Origin: Desulfovibrionaceae bacterium
Lineage (GTDB): Bacteria; Desulfobacterota; Desulfovibrionia; Desulfovibrionales; Desulfovibrionaceae
Assembly: GCA_015709205.1 (NCBI GenBank)
Contig: JACCQO010000026.1
Span: forward strand, 1 to 45,006
Reading direction: 5' to 3'
Length of the DNA stretch: 45,006 nucleotides
Position 1 is the stretch's first letter; each line of letters begins with the position of its first letter. Of this stretch, positions 1 to 8,306 are shown piece by piece. Under the pieces are notes generated by a model, which was not told the DNA's origin, searched no databases, and was given only the letters and a program-made list of their open reading frames with translations. The translations under genes were made by a program, and so were the position numbers.

Positions 1-2272
1 CATTAGAATCGCCCCTACTTAAAAAAACTGTGTCCATGAAATCGGGGGCTTTACACAAACTCTTTTCGACTTCCTCCAGAACCCACTCAATATCCTCAAT
101 ATACCAGGTAAACGTATGGAAAAACTTTGCTGCGATGAACCCACCATCCTCCTTTGAGTTCACCCTTTCATTGATTGTTCGCATGTTATTGAAAACGACC
201 TTTCTGGCCGCCGCAGCCTCTTTCCCAGTCACGAGCGATACGATTGCCGCTTCCTCGTCGCGGGGTTCGTAGTCATGGAAAAAACTGATAATTGCACACA
301 ACTGTAAAATCCAATCCACCGACAATGCTCCGACCCCGATTTCAATCAATCGCCCGGCAACATAAATCAGTAATGAATATAAATGGCTACCTCGGTAGCG
401 GCCACTATTAAGAGCGCTTTCGATGTGGTGCAAATCAATCCGTAGAGTGAGTTCTTTCCCGAGGGCTTCCAAGCGTGCGGCATTTTCCATACGCTTAATC
501 GCGAACCCCGCCCATGATACAAAATCATGCGGCAGCGCCCCCGTTTGTTCGATGGTTACGCTGTCCACAATCTCCAAAAGTTGCCTTTCAGACATATGGA
601 GCGGATAGAGACACTCTACAGACACGCCGAGAAAGCGAGGGCTACACTCCAAATCCCCCATGATATGCGCGAGAACCTTTTGGAGTTCTTCGGCACCGGC
701 GATCACCCGCAATGTCCGCATGGCCGTGATCCGGAGTTCTTCAGCCACGGAGTCGTCCGAAAAAATATCCATGACTGCTCGGGAACACCCTGAAAGCCGA
801 GCGGCCTGGGCCACGTCAAGGCAAAGGTCCACCGAATCCTCGGGCAGCGTCCGATCCGCCAAAAGCTCGTCCAGCACGGGGACCAATTCCGGCGATCCAA
901 AGGAGGCCAGTCGGCTACGGTCAAACATTAATCCCGTGTTATTCCGGCCTGCGTACTTGCGCGCATGCGCACGAAGAATCTCGGCGCGTAGCTCAACAGG
1001 CAACTTTTGGGGATCGCCCATGTCCGGCAGCACCTCCGGCGCATGCTCGATGATATGGCGCAACAGCACCTCGCTATGCGGGGCCACCCATGCGGCGACG
1101 GCCGCAAGCGAAGGACGCAGCACCTGGTGGCCATAAACCCTAGCGAACAAGATGTCGCGGATAGCGCGCCAGTCTGCGCCCCTGGCATGACAATCACGTA
1201 GCCAGCAAGCGGCGAGGTATTCTTTCAACGTTCGCGTGTGGAACCCGACTCTACCGATAATCGGGGAGTCGAACATACCGGTGTGCAGCAGCGCCTGCAC
1301 CTCGGGAAGTTCCCAGCCCGTCAAAAGATCAAAGGGATTGAGGCCGCCTTCGTGCGCCCCCAGAGAGATCATGATATGCGGCTGCCCGCAGAGAATGGAC
1401 GCCGCCGCAAGCTTCTCTGCCCCCTGACGAAGTCTATCGGGCGGAGGGGCCTTGCCCTGGTAGGTAGGGTTGGCTTCGGACAGATGCCGCGCGACCATCT
1501 CTTCGACAAGCTCCGTCAGGTTGCCGATCCGTCCCACCCTCTTCCAATAGGCAAGCAGAGCCTCGACATCGCCCGGGCGACTCGCGAACTCCCAGGCCTT
1601 GGCCCTATCGAGCTCTGAAAAGAACACGGTGGAAACATCGGTCCCAACGGCTCGGGCGTAGAGGCGAATTCTGTGCTCGTCGAGCGGGCAGATGGTGAAG
1701 TAGGAGGGCTCGACTTCAGTACCCCCTTTTGACATGCGTGCGGCAAGGCGCAGGAGTGGCGGCTTGTCCTGCTCGTCGTCCCACGCCGACCTGCGGCAGG
1801 AAAGGCAGACCGTTACGCGCCCAAGGCGCTCAGCCTCCAAAACCATGGCAAGCCCGTCGAGCGCGCGACCGTATTTGCCTTGACGCAGCAGCTTCGATTC
1901 GTCCACCGCATCCAGCAAAAAAACGGCCGAAGAGGTCGAGCCCCACCAGGCTGCCAATCGGTCAAAATCACCTACAGCGAGAGCAAGAGCGTCGCGCGAG
2001 GGTTGAGCGCTCGCCAGTTCGTGCACTTCCGCAAAGAAAATGTCCTCTTGCCTTTCATGCCCACGCCGGATCCATTCCTTGAATTCCGTCGTCTTGCCGC
2101 TTCTGGCCTCGCCGAATACCACCGAGAGACGATTGTCCGTGAGCAGTCCGCCCAGATCGACACTACGGCCTTCACCCGTCATGGACTCGACTCTTTGCTC
2201 AACAGCGAAGTCTTCCTCTTTTTCCAAATCGGTAGCGTAGTACCGCCTATCCAACTCGATATATTTGCTCAT
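1..2272 (-). CDS. Large predicted NACHT/STAND-type P-loop NTPase (partial, C-terminus beyond left edge)
   Basis: The reading frame is open without a stop from position 2272 down to the window edge, giving 757 residues of a longer protein. Seen: Walker A GEARSGKT at residues 54-61, a Walker B-like VFLLDAVDE at 117-125, and an LSCRRSAW stretch near 157-164 that fits a sensor region. After about residue 270 the chain is long, helical-looking and repeat-like, as in STAND sensors. The order (short N-terminal lead, P-loop, Walker B, then a motif near residues 340-360 with HTRTLKEYLAACWL) matches a family of 1000-1500-residue predicted ATPases often found in defence islands; that match is from memory. 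No N-terminal effector domain is visible, so any effector would lie in the missing part or in a neighbour. An in-frame upstream ATG at 2302 is possible; neither start has a good ribosome site. Base composition near 1-600 is clearly more AT-rich than the rest of the window, which suggests transfer. Coding is well supported; the defence role is inferred. Confidence 0.8.
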   Translation of the reverse strand, partial: MSKYIELDRRYYATDLEKEEDFAVEQRVESMTGEGRSVDLGGLLTDNRLSVVFGEARSGKTTEFKEWIRRGHERQEDIFFAEVHELASAQPSRDALALAVGDFDRLAAWWGSTSSAVFLLDAVDESKLLRQGKYGRALDGLAMVLEAERLGRVTVCLSCRRSAWDDEQDKPPLLRLAARMSKGGTEVEPSYFTICPLDEHRIRLYARAVGTDVSTVFFSELDRAKAWEFASRPGDVEALLAYWKRVGRIGNLTELVEEMVARHLSEANPTYQGKAPPPDRLRQGAEKLAAASILCGQPHIMISLGAHEGGLNPFDLLTGWELPEVQALLHTGMFDSPIIGRVGFHTRTLKEYLAACWLRDCHARGADWRAIRDILFARVYGHQVLRPSLAAVAAWVAPHSEVLLRHIIEHAPEVLPDMGDPQKLPVELRAEILRAHARKYAGRNNTGLMFDRSRLASFGSPELVPVLDELLADRTLPEDSVDLCLDVAQAARLSGCSRAVMDIFSDDSVAEELRITAMRTLRVIAGAEELQKVLAHIMGDLECSPRFLGVSVECLYPLHMSERQLLEIVDSVTIEQTGALPHDFVSWAGFAIKRMENAARLEALGKELTLRIDLHHIESALNSGRYRGSHLYSLLIYVAGRLIEIGVGALSVDWILQLCAIISFFHDYEPRDEEAAIVSLVTGKEAAAARKVVFNNMRTINERVNSKEDGGFIAAKFFHTFTWYIEDIEWVLEEVEKSLCKAPDFMDTVFLSRGDSN

Positions 2273-2476
2273 GATCGCGCGCTCACATTTCGTCCGTGTC
2301 ATCAAATATAGCGCAATATACCAAACGGCCTGAAAAAAGTAGACTCAAATTTCCCCTCTTACGCCGATACCCAAGTCATCGCGCGCCCGCCAACGACTGA
2401 TGTCTTGTCCATGCCCCTTACTAGTTGCACACCCGGCTCGTACTTCCCCCTCCCGAAAAAACTCCCTCCCAAAGGG

Positions 2477-2505
2477 TTGACCAGCGGGGTACAAAGGCCT
2501 ATTTC
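2477..2505 (+). promoter_or_regulatory. Candidate sigma-70 promoter for the tetR-emrBA operon
   Basis: TTGACC at 2477-2482 and TATTTC at 2500-2505 are separated by 17 bases. The -35 is close to consensus and the -10 is weak. The expected start point falls just before or in the palindrome at 2517-2536, the usual geometry for TetR-type autorepression. Prediction by eye only. Confidence 0.45.
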
Positions 2506-2516
2506 CCTCTCTCCCT

Positions 2517-2536
2517 TACTGACTGGCCGGTCAGTA
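2517..2536. promoter_or_regulatory. Candidate TetR operator palindrome
   Basis: TACTGACTGGCCGGTCAGTA is a 20-bp inverted repeat with one mismatched pair (7 bp of perfect outer arms around a GGCC core). It lies immediately downstream of the candidate -10 box and upstream of the TetR start at 2602. Sequences with TGAC...GTCA arms around GGCC are common operators for efflux-linked TetR proteins. It argues against starting the regulator at 2425, because the palindrome would then be coding. Confidence 0.65.
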
Positions 2537-2561
2537 TTGGCGTAATGGAAATATTTCGAGA

Positions 2562-2581
2562 TGGTTACAAAATGGTAACCA
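2562..2581. repeat. Second inverted repeat upstream of tetR
   Basis: TGGTTAC and GTAACCA (7-bp perfect arms, 2562-2568 and 2575-2581) flank a 6-base spacer. The element sits between the first palindrome and the chosen tetR start. It could be a second regulator site or an mRNA hairpin in the 5' leader; nothing in the sequence decides between these. Confidence 0.45.
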
Positions 2582-2601
2582 GCCATGGGAGCAACGACGA
2601 C

Positions 2602-3183
2602 ATGCAGGTCCCGGACGCAGGAAAACGCGAAAAGATTCTCGCCGCAGCGGCGCGGCTTTTCTCGCTGCGGCCCTTCCACAAGGTGCTGCTCACGGACGTG
2701 GCCGCCGCCGCGGGCGTGGGCAAGGGCACGCTCTACCTCTACTTCCGCGACAAGGACGACCTCTACGCCGCCGTGGTCCACGACCGCTTCGCCGAAAACG
2801 TCGTGGCCCTGGAAAAACGGCTGCGCGACGGCGGGGAGGAACCCGAGGAGCAACTGCGCATCGTGGTCGAATCCCTGGTGCGCCTGTCTCACGACAACCC
2901 GGAACTCTTCCGCCTGATCCGCGAGAGCAACGCCTGCCCCGTGGACCCCAAGCGCGGCTCCGAGCTGCGCCAGCGCCTCGTGGACCAGGTCGAGGCCGTG
3001 CTGCGCCGCGGCGTGGAACAGGGCGTGTTCGTGGACCCGCGGCCGGACCTCTCCGCGCGCATGATCACCGGCCTGTCCCGCTCGGTCTACGTCTACGGCG
3101 AGGCCCCCGGCGACCCCGACGAGGTCTGCGCGCACATCCTGCACATGGTCCTGGCCGCCATAACGCCCCCGGCGAACGCCTGA
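2602..3183 (+). CDS. TetR/AcrR family transcriptional regulator of the adjacent efflux operon
   Basis: A 193-residue repressor. The N-terminus carries a TetR helix-turn-helix: KREKILAAAARLF near residues 8-20, then TDVAAAAGVGKGTLYLYF near 30-47, which is the recognition-helix signature. The rest is the helical ligand and dimer domain, whose ligand cannot be read from sequence. The start at 2602 was chosen because GGAG at 2588-2591 lies 10 bases upstream, family members usually have about 10 residues before the first helix, and the two palindromes stay outside the gene. In-frame ATGs at 2545 and 2572 are alternatives. It is followed after 79 bases by the EmrB-like transporter and then the EmrA-like adaptor, so it most likely represses this operon and is relieved by an exported compound. 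Confidence 0.9.
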   Translation: MQVPDAGKREKILAAAARLFSLRPFHKVLLTDVAAAAGVGKGTLYLYFRDKDDLYAAVVHDRFAENVVALEKRLRDGGEEPEEQLRIVVESLVRLSHDNPELFRLIRESNACPVDPKRGSELRQRLVDQVEAVLRRGVEQGVFVDPRPDLSARMITGLSRSVYVYGEAPGDPDEVCAHILHMVLAAITPPANA

Positions 3184-3262
3184 CGGCCGCCCCGGCCCGC
3201 CCGCGCCCCGAGTCCGCAACCCGCGCCATTTCCGCAACCCGCAACCTCCAGAGAACCAGACA

Positions 3263-4927
3263 ATGCCCGCCTCCACCTCCGCATCCCCGGCCGCCGAGCC
3301 CTGGAAACCGGGCGTCAGCCCCTGGCTGGTGGCCATCTCGGTCATGCTCGCGACCATCCTGGAGGTGCTGGACACGTCCGTGGCCAACGTGGCCCTGCCG
3401 CACATGGCCGGGAACCTCTCGGCCAGCAACGAGGAGGCCACCTGGGTGCTGACCAGCTACCTGGTCTCCAACGCCATCGTGCTGCCGCTTACGGGCTGGC
3501 TCTCCGTGACCTTCGGCCGCAAGCGCTTCCTGATGACCTGCGTGGGCTTGTTCGTGGCGGCCTCGGCCCTGTGCGGCGCGGCGCCCACCCTGGCCGCGCT
3601 GGTCATGGCGCGCGTGCTCCAGGGCGCGGCGGGCGGCGCGCTGCAGCCCCTGTCCCAGTCGATCATGCTGGAGAGCTTTCCGCCGGAAAAGCGCGGCGTG
3701 GCCATGGCCGTGTTCGGCATGGGCGTGGTCGTGGCCCCGATCATCGGCCCGACCCTGGGCGGCTGGATCACGGACAACTATTCCTGGCGCTGGATCTTCT
3801 ACATCAACCTGCCCATCGGCGCGCTGGCGCTGCTGCTCTGCCAGCGGTTCATCGAGGACCCGCCCTACCTGGCGGCCGCCAAGGCCAGGAACCAGGGCCG
3901 GGTGGACTACATCGGCTTCGGGCTCATGGCCCTGGGCTTGGCCGCGCTGCAGATCATCCTGGACCGCGGCCAGCAGGTGGACTGGTTCTCGGCCGTGTGG
4001 CTGCGCTGGTTCTTCGCCGTGTGCGTGGTCTGCCTGGGCGCGTTCTGCGTCTGGGAGCTGCGCGCCAAGCACCCCATCGTCAACCTGCGCATCCTCAAGG
4101 ACAACAACTTCGCCATGGGCACGGCCATGATCACGGCCGTGGGCATCGTGCTCTACAGCACCGTGGCCCTGTTGCCCCTGTTCCTCCAGGACGTGCTCGG
4201 CTACCCCGCCCTGGACAGCGGCATGGCCCTGTCCCCGCGCGGCTTCGGCGCGGTCATGGCCATGGTCCTGGTCAGCCGCCTCATCGGGCGCATCGACTCC
4301 CGCGCGCTGATCGGCATCGGGTTCTGCATCCTCAGCTATTCCGCCTGGCTGTTCAGCGGCCTGAACCTGGACATCGGCATGTCCGACGTGGTCGGGCCCA
4401 ACGTGATCATGGGCCTGGCCATGGGGCTGATCTTCGTGCCCCTGAGCACCACGTCCATGGCCCACCTGCCCGTGGAGCAGATGGGCAACGCCGCGGGCAT
4501 CTACAACCTGATGCGCAACATCGGCGGCTCCATCGGCATCTCCCTGGTCACGACCATGCTCGCGCGCGGCACCCAGGCCCACCAGGCCCTGCTCGTGGCC
4601 CACACCTCGGCCTTCGACCCCGTGTTCGTCGATCGCCACCAGGCCCTGGCCGATTCCCTGGCGCAGCACACCAACGCGGCCGAGGCCTCGCAACAGGCCT
4701 ACGTGACCCTGTACCACTCCCTGCTGCAACAGGCCGCCGTGCTGACCTACGACGACATCTTCCGCTCCCTGGCCCTGCTCTGCCTCGTGTGCGTGTTCGG
4801 CGTGGCCTTCTTCCGGCGGCCGCGCCGCGCCATGAACAGCAAGAAGGCGGCCGGGGGCACGAGCGCGCCGGAGGCCAACGCGCCGGAGAACACGACGGGC
4901 GCGCCGGCGCAGGAAGCCCACGGCTAG
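3263..4927 (+). CDS. emrB: EmrB/QacA-type (DHA2) MFS drug:H+ antiporter
   Basis: A 554-residue inner-membrane exporter of the 14-helix DHA2 branch of the major facilitator superfamily. Seen: LDTSVANVALPHM near residues 32-44 (the DHA2 TM1 signature), GRKRFLM after TM2 (motif A), and the PIIGPTLGGWITDNYSWRW stretch (motif C and the TM5-6 loop) near 160-178. The length matches EmrB-type proteins with a charged, disordered tail (the last 35 residues are A/G/E-rich). It should work with the EmrA-like periplasmic adaptor encoded 61 bases downstream and an outer-membrane TolC-type channel that is not in this window. The substrate is unknown; hydrophobic drugs, uncouplers or bile-like compounds are typical for the family. 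Confidence 0.93.
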   Translation: MPASTSASPAAEPWKPGVSPWLVAISVMLATILEVLDTSVANVALPHMAGNLSASNEEATWVLTSYLVSNAIVLPLTGWLSVTFGRKRFLMTCVGLFVAASALCGAAPTLAALVMARVLQGAAGGALQPLSQSIMLESFPPEKRGVAMAVFGMGVVVAPIIGPTLGGWITDNYSWRWIFYINLPIGALALLLCQRFIEDPPYLAAAKARNQGRVDYIGFGLMALGLAALQIILDRGQQVDWFSAVWLRWFFAVCVVCLGAFCVWELRAKHPIVNLRILKDNNFAMGTAMITAVGIVLYSTVALLPLFLQDVLGYPALDSGMALSPRGFGAVMAMVLVSRLIGRIDSRALIGIGFCILSYSAWLFSGLNLDIGMSDVVGPNVIMGLAMGLIFVPLSTTSMAHLPVEQMGNAAGIYNLMRNIGGSIGISLVTTMLARGTQAHQALLVAHTSAFDPVFVDRHQALADSLAQHTNAAEASQQAYVTLYHSLLQQAAVLTYDDIFRSLALLCLVCVFGVAFFRRPRRAMNSKKAAGGTSAPEANAPENTTGAPAQEAHG

Positions 4928-4988
4928 CCGCGGCACCATCCCAGGCACTTCAAACCGGCGCAGCGCGCCGGACGCAACGGACGACGAC

Positions 4989-6203
4989 ATGTTCAACAGA
5001 TCGAAGAAAACCTCCCCGGACGGCCCCACCTCCGCCCCCACGCGCCGGATCGCGATCCTTGTCGTGGCCCTGCTGCTCGCGGGCGCGGCGGGCGGGGCCT
5101 GGTTCTACCGCACCTGGGGCGTGGAGGAGACCGACGACGCCTACGTGGACGGGCACATCTACACCGTGACCCCGCGCGTGGACGGCTACGTGACCACCGT
5201 GCCCGTGGAGGACAACCAGCGCGTCAAGGCCGGGCAGGTGCTCGTGGAGCTGGACCCCACGGACCTGGAGGTGGCCCTGGCCCAGGCCCGCGCCGACCTC
5301 TCCACGGCCGAGAGCGAGCTCGCGGCCCAGGAGCTGGGCGTGCCCCTGGAGGTCAGCCAGACGGATTCGCGCGTGGTCCAGGCCAATTCGCAGCTGCAGT
5401 CCCAGTACAGGAACCTGGACCAGGCCGCGCAGGAGGAGGAGGTCGCGCGCCAGGCCGTGGCCAGCGCCGAGGCCCAGGAGCACCAGGCCGCCCTGGACAT
5501 GGAGCGCTACGAGGAGCTGCGTTCGCGCCAGGTGGTGGCCCAGTCCGCCTACGACACCGCGCACACGGCCCTGCTCTCGGCCCAGGCCGAGCTGCGCTCG
5601 GCGCGTGCCAACGCCGCGGCCGTGGCCCGCAAGCGCGATTCCCTGCAACAGGACGTGAACCGCCTCAAGGCCGAGATCCGCCTGGCGGCCACGGGCCACG
5701 ACCAGGCCCGCATCAAGGCCAAGGAGGCCCTGGCCCAGCGCGCCCGCGTGGAGCTGGAGCGCAGCCGCGTGAAGCAGGCCGAACTGAACCTCTCCTACAC
5801 GCGCATCACCTCGCCGGTGGACGGCTTCGTGACCAAGCGCAACGTGGAGCCGGGCCAGCAGGTCGCGGCCGGTCAAAAGCTCCTGGCCGTGGTGCCCCTG
5901 GACCCCGAGGAACTCTGGATCACCGCCAACTTCAAGGAGACGCAGTTGGAGAATGTGCGCCCGGGCCAGCGCGTGGACGTGGCCGTGGACACCTACCCGG
6001 GCAGGACCTTCCCGGGCCGGGTGGATTCGATCATGGCCGGGACCGGCTCGGCCTTCTCGCTCTTCCCGCCGGAGAATTCCTCGGGCAACTTCGTCAAGGT
6101 GGTCCAGCGCGTCCCGGTAAAGATCGTGCTCGACGCGGGCAAGGAGCCCCTGCCCGAACTGCGCGTGGGCATGAGTGTGGTGCCCGTGATCCGCACGCGC
6201 TGA
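4989..6203 (+). CDS. emrA: EmrA/HlyD-type membrane fusion protein
   Basis: A 404-residue periplasmic adaptor. One N-terminal transmembrane segment at about residues 19-39 follows a basic cytoplasmic tail. ETDDAYVDGHIYTVTPRVDGYV near 46-67 is the EmrA family signature and starts the split lipoyl domain. Residues about 100-250 form a long Ala/Glu/Gln-rich coiled-coil hairpin. The second lipoyl half and beta-barrel follow (LNLSYTRITSPVDGFV near 263-278, ELWITANFKETQL near 310-322). It connects the EmrB-like antiporter to an outer-membrane channel. It ends the operon: a strong terminator follows 18 bases after the stop. Confidence 0.93.
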   Translation: MFNRSKKTSPDGPTSAPTRRIAILVVALLLAGAAGGAWFYRTWGVEETDDAYVDGHIYTVTPRVDGYVTTVPVEDNQRVKAGQVLVELDPTDLEVALAQARADLSTAESELAAQELGVPLEVSQTDSRVVQANSQLQSQYRNLDQAAQEEEVARQAVASAEAQEHQAALDMERYEELRSRQVVAQSAYDTAHTALLSAQAELRSARANAAAVARKRDSLQQDVNRLKAEIRLAATGHDQARIKAKEALAQRARVELERSRVKQAELNLSYTRITSPVDGFVTKRNVEPGQQVAAGQKLLAVVPLDPEELWITANFKETQLENVRPGQRVDVAVDTYPGRTFPGRVDSIMAGTGSAFSLFPPENSSGNFVKVVQRVPVKIVLDAGKEPLPELRVGMSVVPVIRTR

Positions 6204-6221
6204 CGCGCGCCGTGCGCAGCG

Positions 6222-6269
6222 CGCAAAAAGCGGGGCCGCACCCTTGTGGGTGCGGCCCCGCTTTTTGCG
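6222..6269. terminator. Bidirectional intrinsic terminator after emrA
   Basis: A perfect 22-bp stem (6222-6243 with 6248-6269) closed by a TTGT tetraloop. The arms carry A5 and T5 runs, so transcripts from either side would end here. It separates the plus-strand efflux operon from the minus-strand gene ending at 6342. Confidence 0.9.
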
Positions 6270-6341
6270 TCCGCGTTCGTGCGCGCCGCGCCCGGCGCCG
6301 GGAGCGGCCGGATGTCCGCGCCGCACGCTGCGTGCGGCGCG

Positions 6342-6614
6342 TCAGGAGATGTCGAACATGCGCTCCAGGTCGTAGCGGGAGAAGACGCGGAAGGCGATGA
6401 GCGTCTCCGAGGAGACGATGCCGTCGATCTGCAGGAACTGCTCCGTGACCACCTGGGAAAGCTCCTCGTTCTCCGCGGTGCGGATCATGGCCACGATGTC
6501 GTAGCGGCCGCTCACGGAATAGACCTCGCTGATGCGCTCCAGCCCGGCGAGCTGCTGGGCCACCTCGTTGATCTTCTTGGGTTCGACCTTCATCAGGACG
6601 ATGGACGTGATCAT
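6342..6614 (-). CDS. Stand-alone Lrp/AsnC ligand-binding (RAM) domain protein
   Basis: A 90-residue protein made only of the alpha/beta ligand-binding domain of Lrp/AsnC regulators (also called RAM or dimeric alpha-beta barrel). Seen: IVLMKVEPKK at the start, the VYSVSGRYDIVAMIR stretch near 32-46, and the IDGIVSSETLIAF motif near 64-76. There is no helix-turn-helix and no room for one: the start at 6614 has AAGGAG 8 bases upstream. Such one-domain relatives bind small ligands, usually amino acids, or modulate full-length Lrp proteins; which applies here is unknown. It is the last minus-strand gene before the bidirectional terminator. Confidence 0.88.
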   Translation of the reverse strand: MITSIVLMKVEPKKINEVAQQLAGLERISEVYSVSGRYDIVAMIRTAENEELSQVVTEQFLQIDGIVSSETLIAFRVFSRYDLERMFDIS

Positions 6615-6869
6615 GGAACGGACTCCTTGCGTTGGTCGAGGCCGGGACCGTCCGGCCGTTCGCTCCGCCCGGCGGGCGGCGTGCCTGTCCAAGGGATACG
6701 GGGGGTGCGGCCCGGCGTCAAGGAAGCCCGGACCGCAGGCAAAGCCAAGAGGAGGAAGGCGAAGACGAGGGGTGGACGCCCCGCACGGCCCGGCGGCCCC
6801 CACGGCGCGCAGGGCGCTCAGGGGAGCGGCGGCGGATCGGAACGGCAGGCCCCGCGCCCGGGCCCGGCG

Positions 6870-7883
6870 TCACTCCACCAGGGCGCGCAGGCTCCGGCAC
6901 ACGCGCGAAAAGCCCTGGCGGTCCACCAGACGCTGCCCGGCCTCGTGCAGGGCGCGCCGCACGGCCGGGTCCATGAGCCGGTCCACGGCCGCGCGCAGCC
7001 GTTCGGGCGAGGCCGCGTCGTCCCAGCGGCCCACGTCGGCGAAGCCCGCCTCGCGGGCGAAGAACGCGGCCTCCTCCTCCTCGTGCTCGATGGACGGAAG
7101 CATGACCGCCGGGCGGCCCAGGGCCGCGCATTCGTACAGGGTCTGGCCGCAGGCCGTAACCACCACGTCCGCGCGCGAGAGCAGCCCCACGAAATCCTCG
7201 GGGCACTCGTGCACCAGGACCAGGCCCTCGGCGTCGTGGGCCGCGACCTTCACGCGGACCGTGTCCGCATAGGCCGGGCCCAGGACCACGTGCAGGGCAA
7301 AGGGCAGCGGCCGCGCGGCCAGGGCGCGCAGGGCGCGCAGGGTCAGCCCGGCCGGGTCGGACCCGCCGCAGGTCAGGAGCACGTTGGAGACCGTCTCGTG
7401 CACGGGCTGCACCTCGGGCACGTCGCGCAGCACGTGGTAGGCCGGGCCCGTGAGCCGCGCCGTGGACGCGGGCAGGTCCGGATAGGCCGTGAACGAGGGC
7501 ACGGCCGAGGAGTTGATCACCAGGTCCGGCGCGCCCGTGAGGTCGCCCCGAATGTCGAAGGCCGCCGTGGGCACGTCCAGCTCGCGGCAGCGGTCGAAAA
7601 TGCGCGCGCCGTCCAGGCTCGGCAGGTCCGTGACCACCAGGGCCGGACGCAGCCGCTCCACGTGCGGCAGGAGGATGGCCGCGTCGGCCTTGTCCGCCGG
7701 GGCCTCGAGCACCTGGAACCCGCTGGAGCGCACAAAGGCCACGCCCTCGGGATAGTCGCGCATGAGGAAGTAGACCAGGTGGTCCACCAGAAAATGCAGG
7801 CCCACGGTCATGGCGCGCATGGCGTGGCCCATGGACACGCCCCAGCGCCGCCCCGCGTCCACGCGGAAGAGCACGGACCTCAC
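6870..7883 (-). CDS. PseG/SpsG-like UDP-sugar hydrolase (pseudaminic acid-type pathway)
   Basis: A 337-residue protein with a GT-B-like fold of the PseG/SpsG family. In pseudaminic acid synthesis PseG removes UDP from UDP-2,4-diacetamido-2,4,6-trideoxy-altrose. Seen: an N-terminal RVDAGRRWGVSMGHAMRA motif, the counterpart of the family's RVDAS..IG.GHxxR; LLTCGGSDPAGLT near the domain boundary; and TACGQTLYECAALGRPAVM in the C-terminal nucleotide-binding half. The start is taken as GTG at 7883 because homology begins there and the ATG 54 codons further up would add an Arg/Pro-rich tail. No other pseudaminic acid genes (pseB, C, F, H, I) lie nearby, so the exact substrate is uncertain. Confidence 0.75.
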   Translation of the reverse strand: MRSVLFRVDAGRRWGVSMGHAMRAMTVGLHFLVDHLVYFLMRDYPEGVAFVRSSGFQVLEAPADKADAAILLPHVERLRPALVVTDLPSLDGARIFDRCRELDVPTAAFDIRGDLTGAPDLVINSSAVPSFTAYPDLPASTARLTGPAYHVLRDVPEVQPVHETVSNVLLTCGGSDPAGLTLRALRALAARPLPFALHVVLGPAYADTVRVKVAAHDAEGLVLVHECPEDFVGLLSRADVVVTACGQTLYECAALGRPAVMLPSIEHEEEEAAFFAREAGFADVGRWDDAASPERLRAAVDRLMDPAVRRALHEAGQRLVDRQGFSRVCRSLRALVE

Positions 7884-8306
7884 CGGCCCCCGCCCTTTGC
7901 GCGCCGCACGGGCCGCATCGCGCGACGCCGCGCCCCCGGCCGTCCGCCGGGGCCGTTCGGGGTCCTGGTTAACCCATGGGGGGTGCTCCGCCTGCCGTTC
8001 ATGAGCGCTCCACGGCCGACCCGGACGCCTCGCGCGCCGGGACAAGGCCCTTCGCCCGCCGCCCGAAGGACGGCGCTGCGCATTGCCGCGCGCCCCGGCC
8101 GAACGGCCGGGCAGCGCGAAATCACGGTATCAGATAGGGTATTTTCCGGGCCACGTACAGGGTTCGGCGCCCAGGTCGGCGAATTATCCCGGGAAATCGC
8201 CGCGAACGGAGTACGGCGGCGCACTCCGGGGCGTCCGAAAACCCTGCGGAGAACGGCGCGGGACGCCCGGGCGCAGGTCCACGCCGCAGGCGACGCACGG
8301 AACGGG
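7884..8306. other. 423-base intergenic region with no convincing gene
   Basis: This gap lies between the start of the PseG-like gene and the stop of the moeA-PBP gene, both on the minus strand. Open frames here are Arg/Pro/Gly-rich and without family features. Seen: a GC hairpin CCCGGCC-GAAC-GGCCGGG at 8094-8111 with no T run, and a slightly more AT-rich patch around 8120-8200 that could hold a minus-strand promoter. No clear -35/-10 pair was found. Confidence 0.5.

Noticed and set aside
1880-2311. 143-codon plus-strand frame in the edge region
   Set aside because: It is the complement of the conserved Walker A-coding part of the large NTPase; its product has no family features.
2425-2601. 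Longer tetR start at 2425 (252 residues)
   Set aside because: It would place the operator palindrome in the coding region and add residues not typical of the family; 2602 has a ribosome site.
3065-5041. Long minus-strand open frame antisense to emrB
   Set aside because: His/Gly/Ala-rich low-complexity product; the plus-strand EmrB protein has clear transporter motifs.
7880-8224. 114-codon minus-strand frame in the gap before the PseG-like gene
   Set aside because: Arg/Pro/Gly-rich, no ribosome site, no recognisable domain; left as intergenic.
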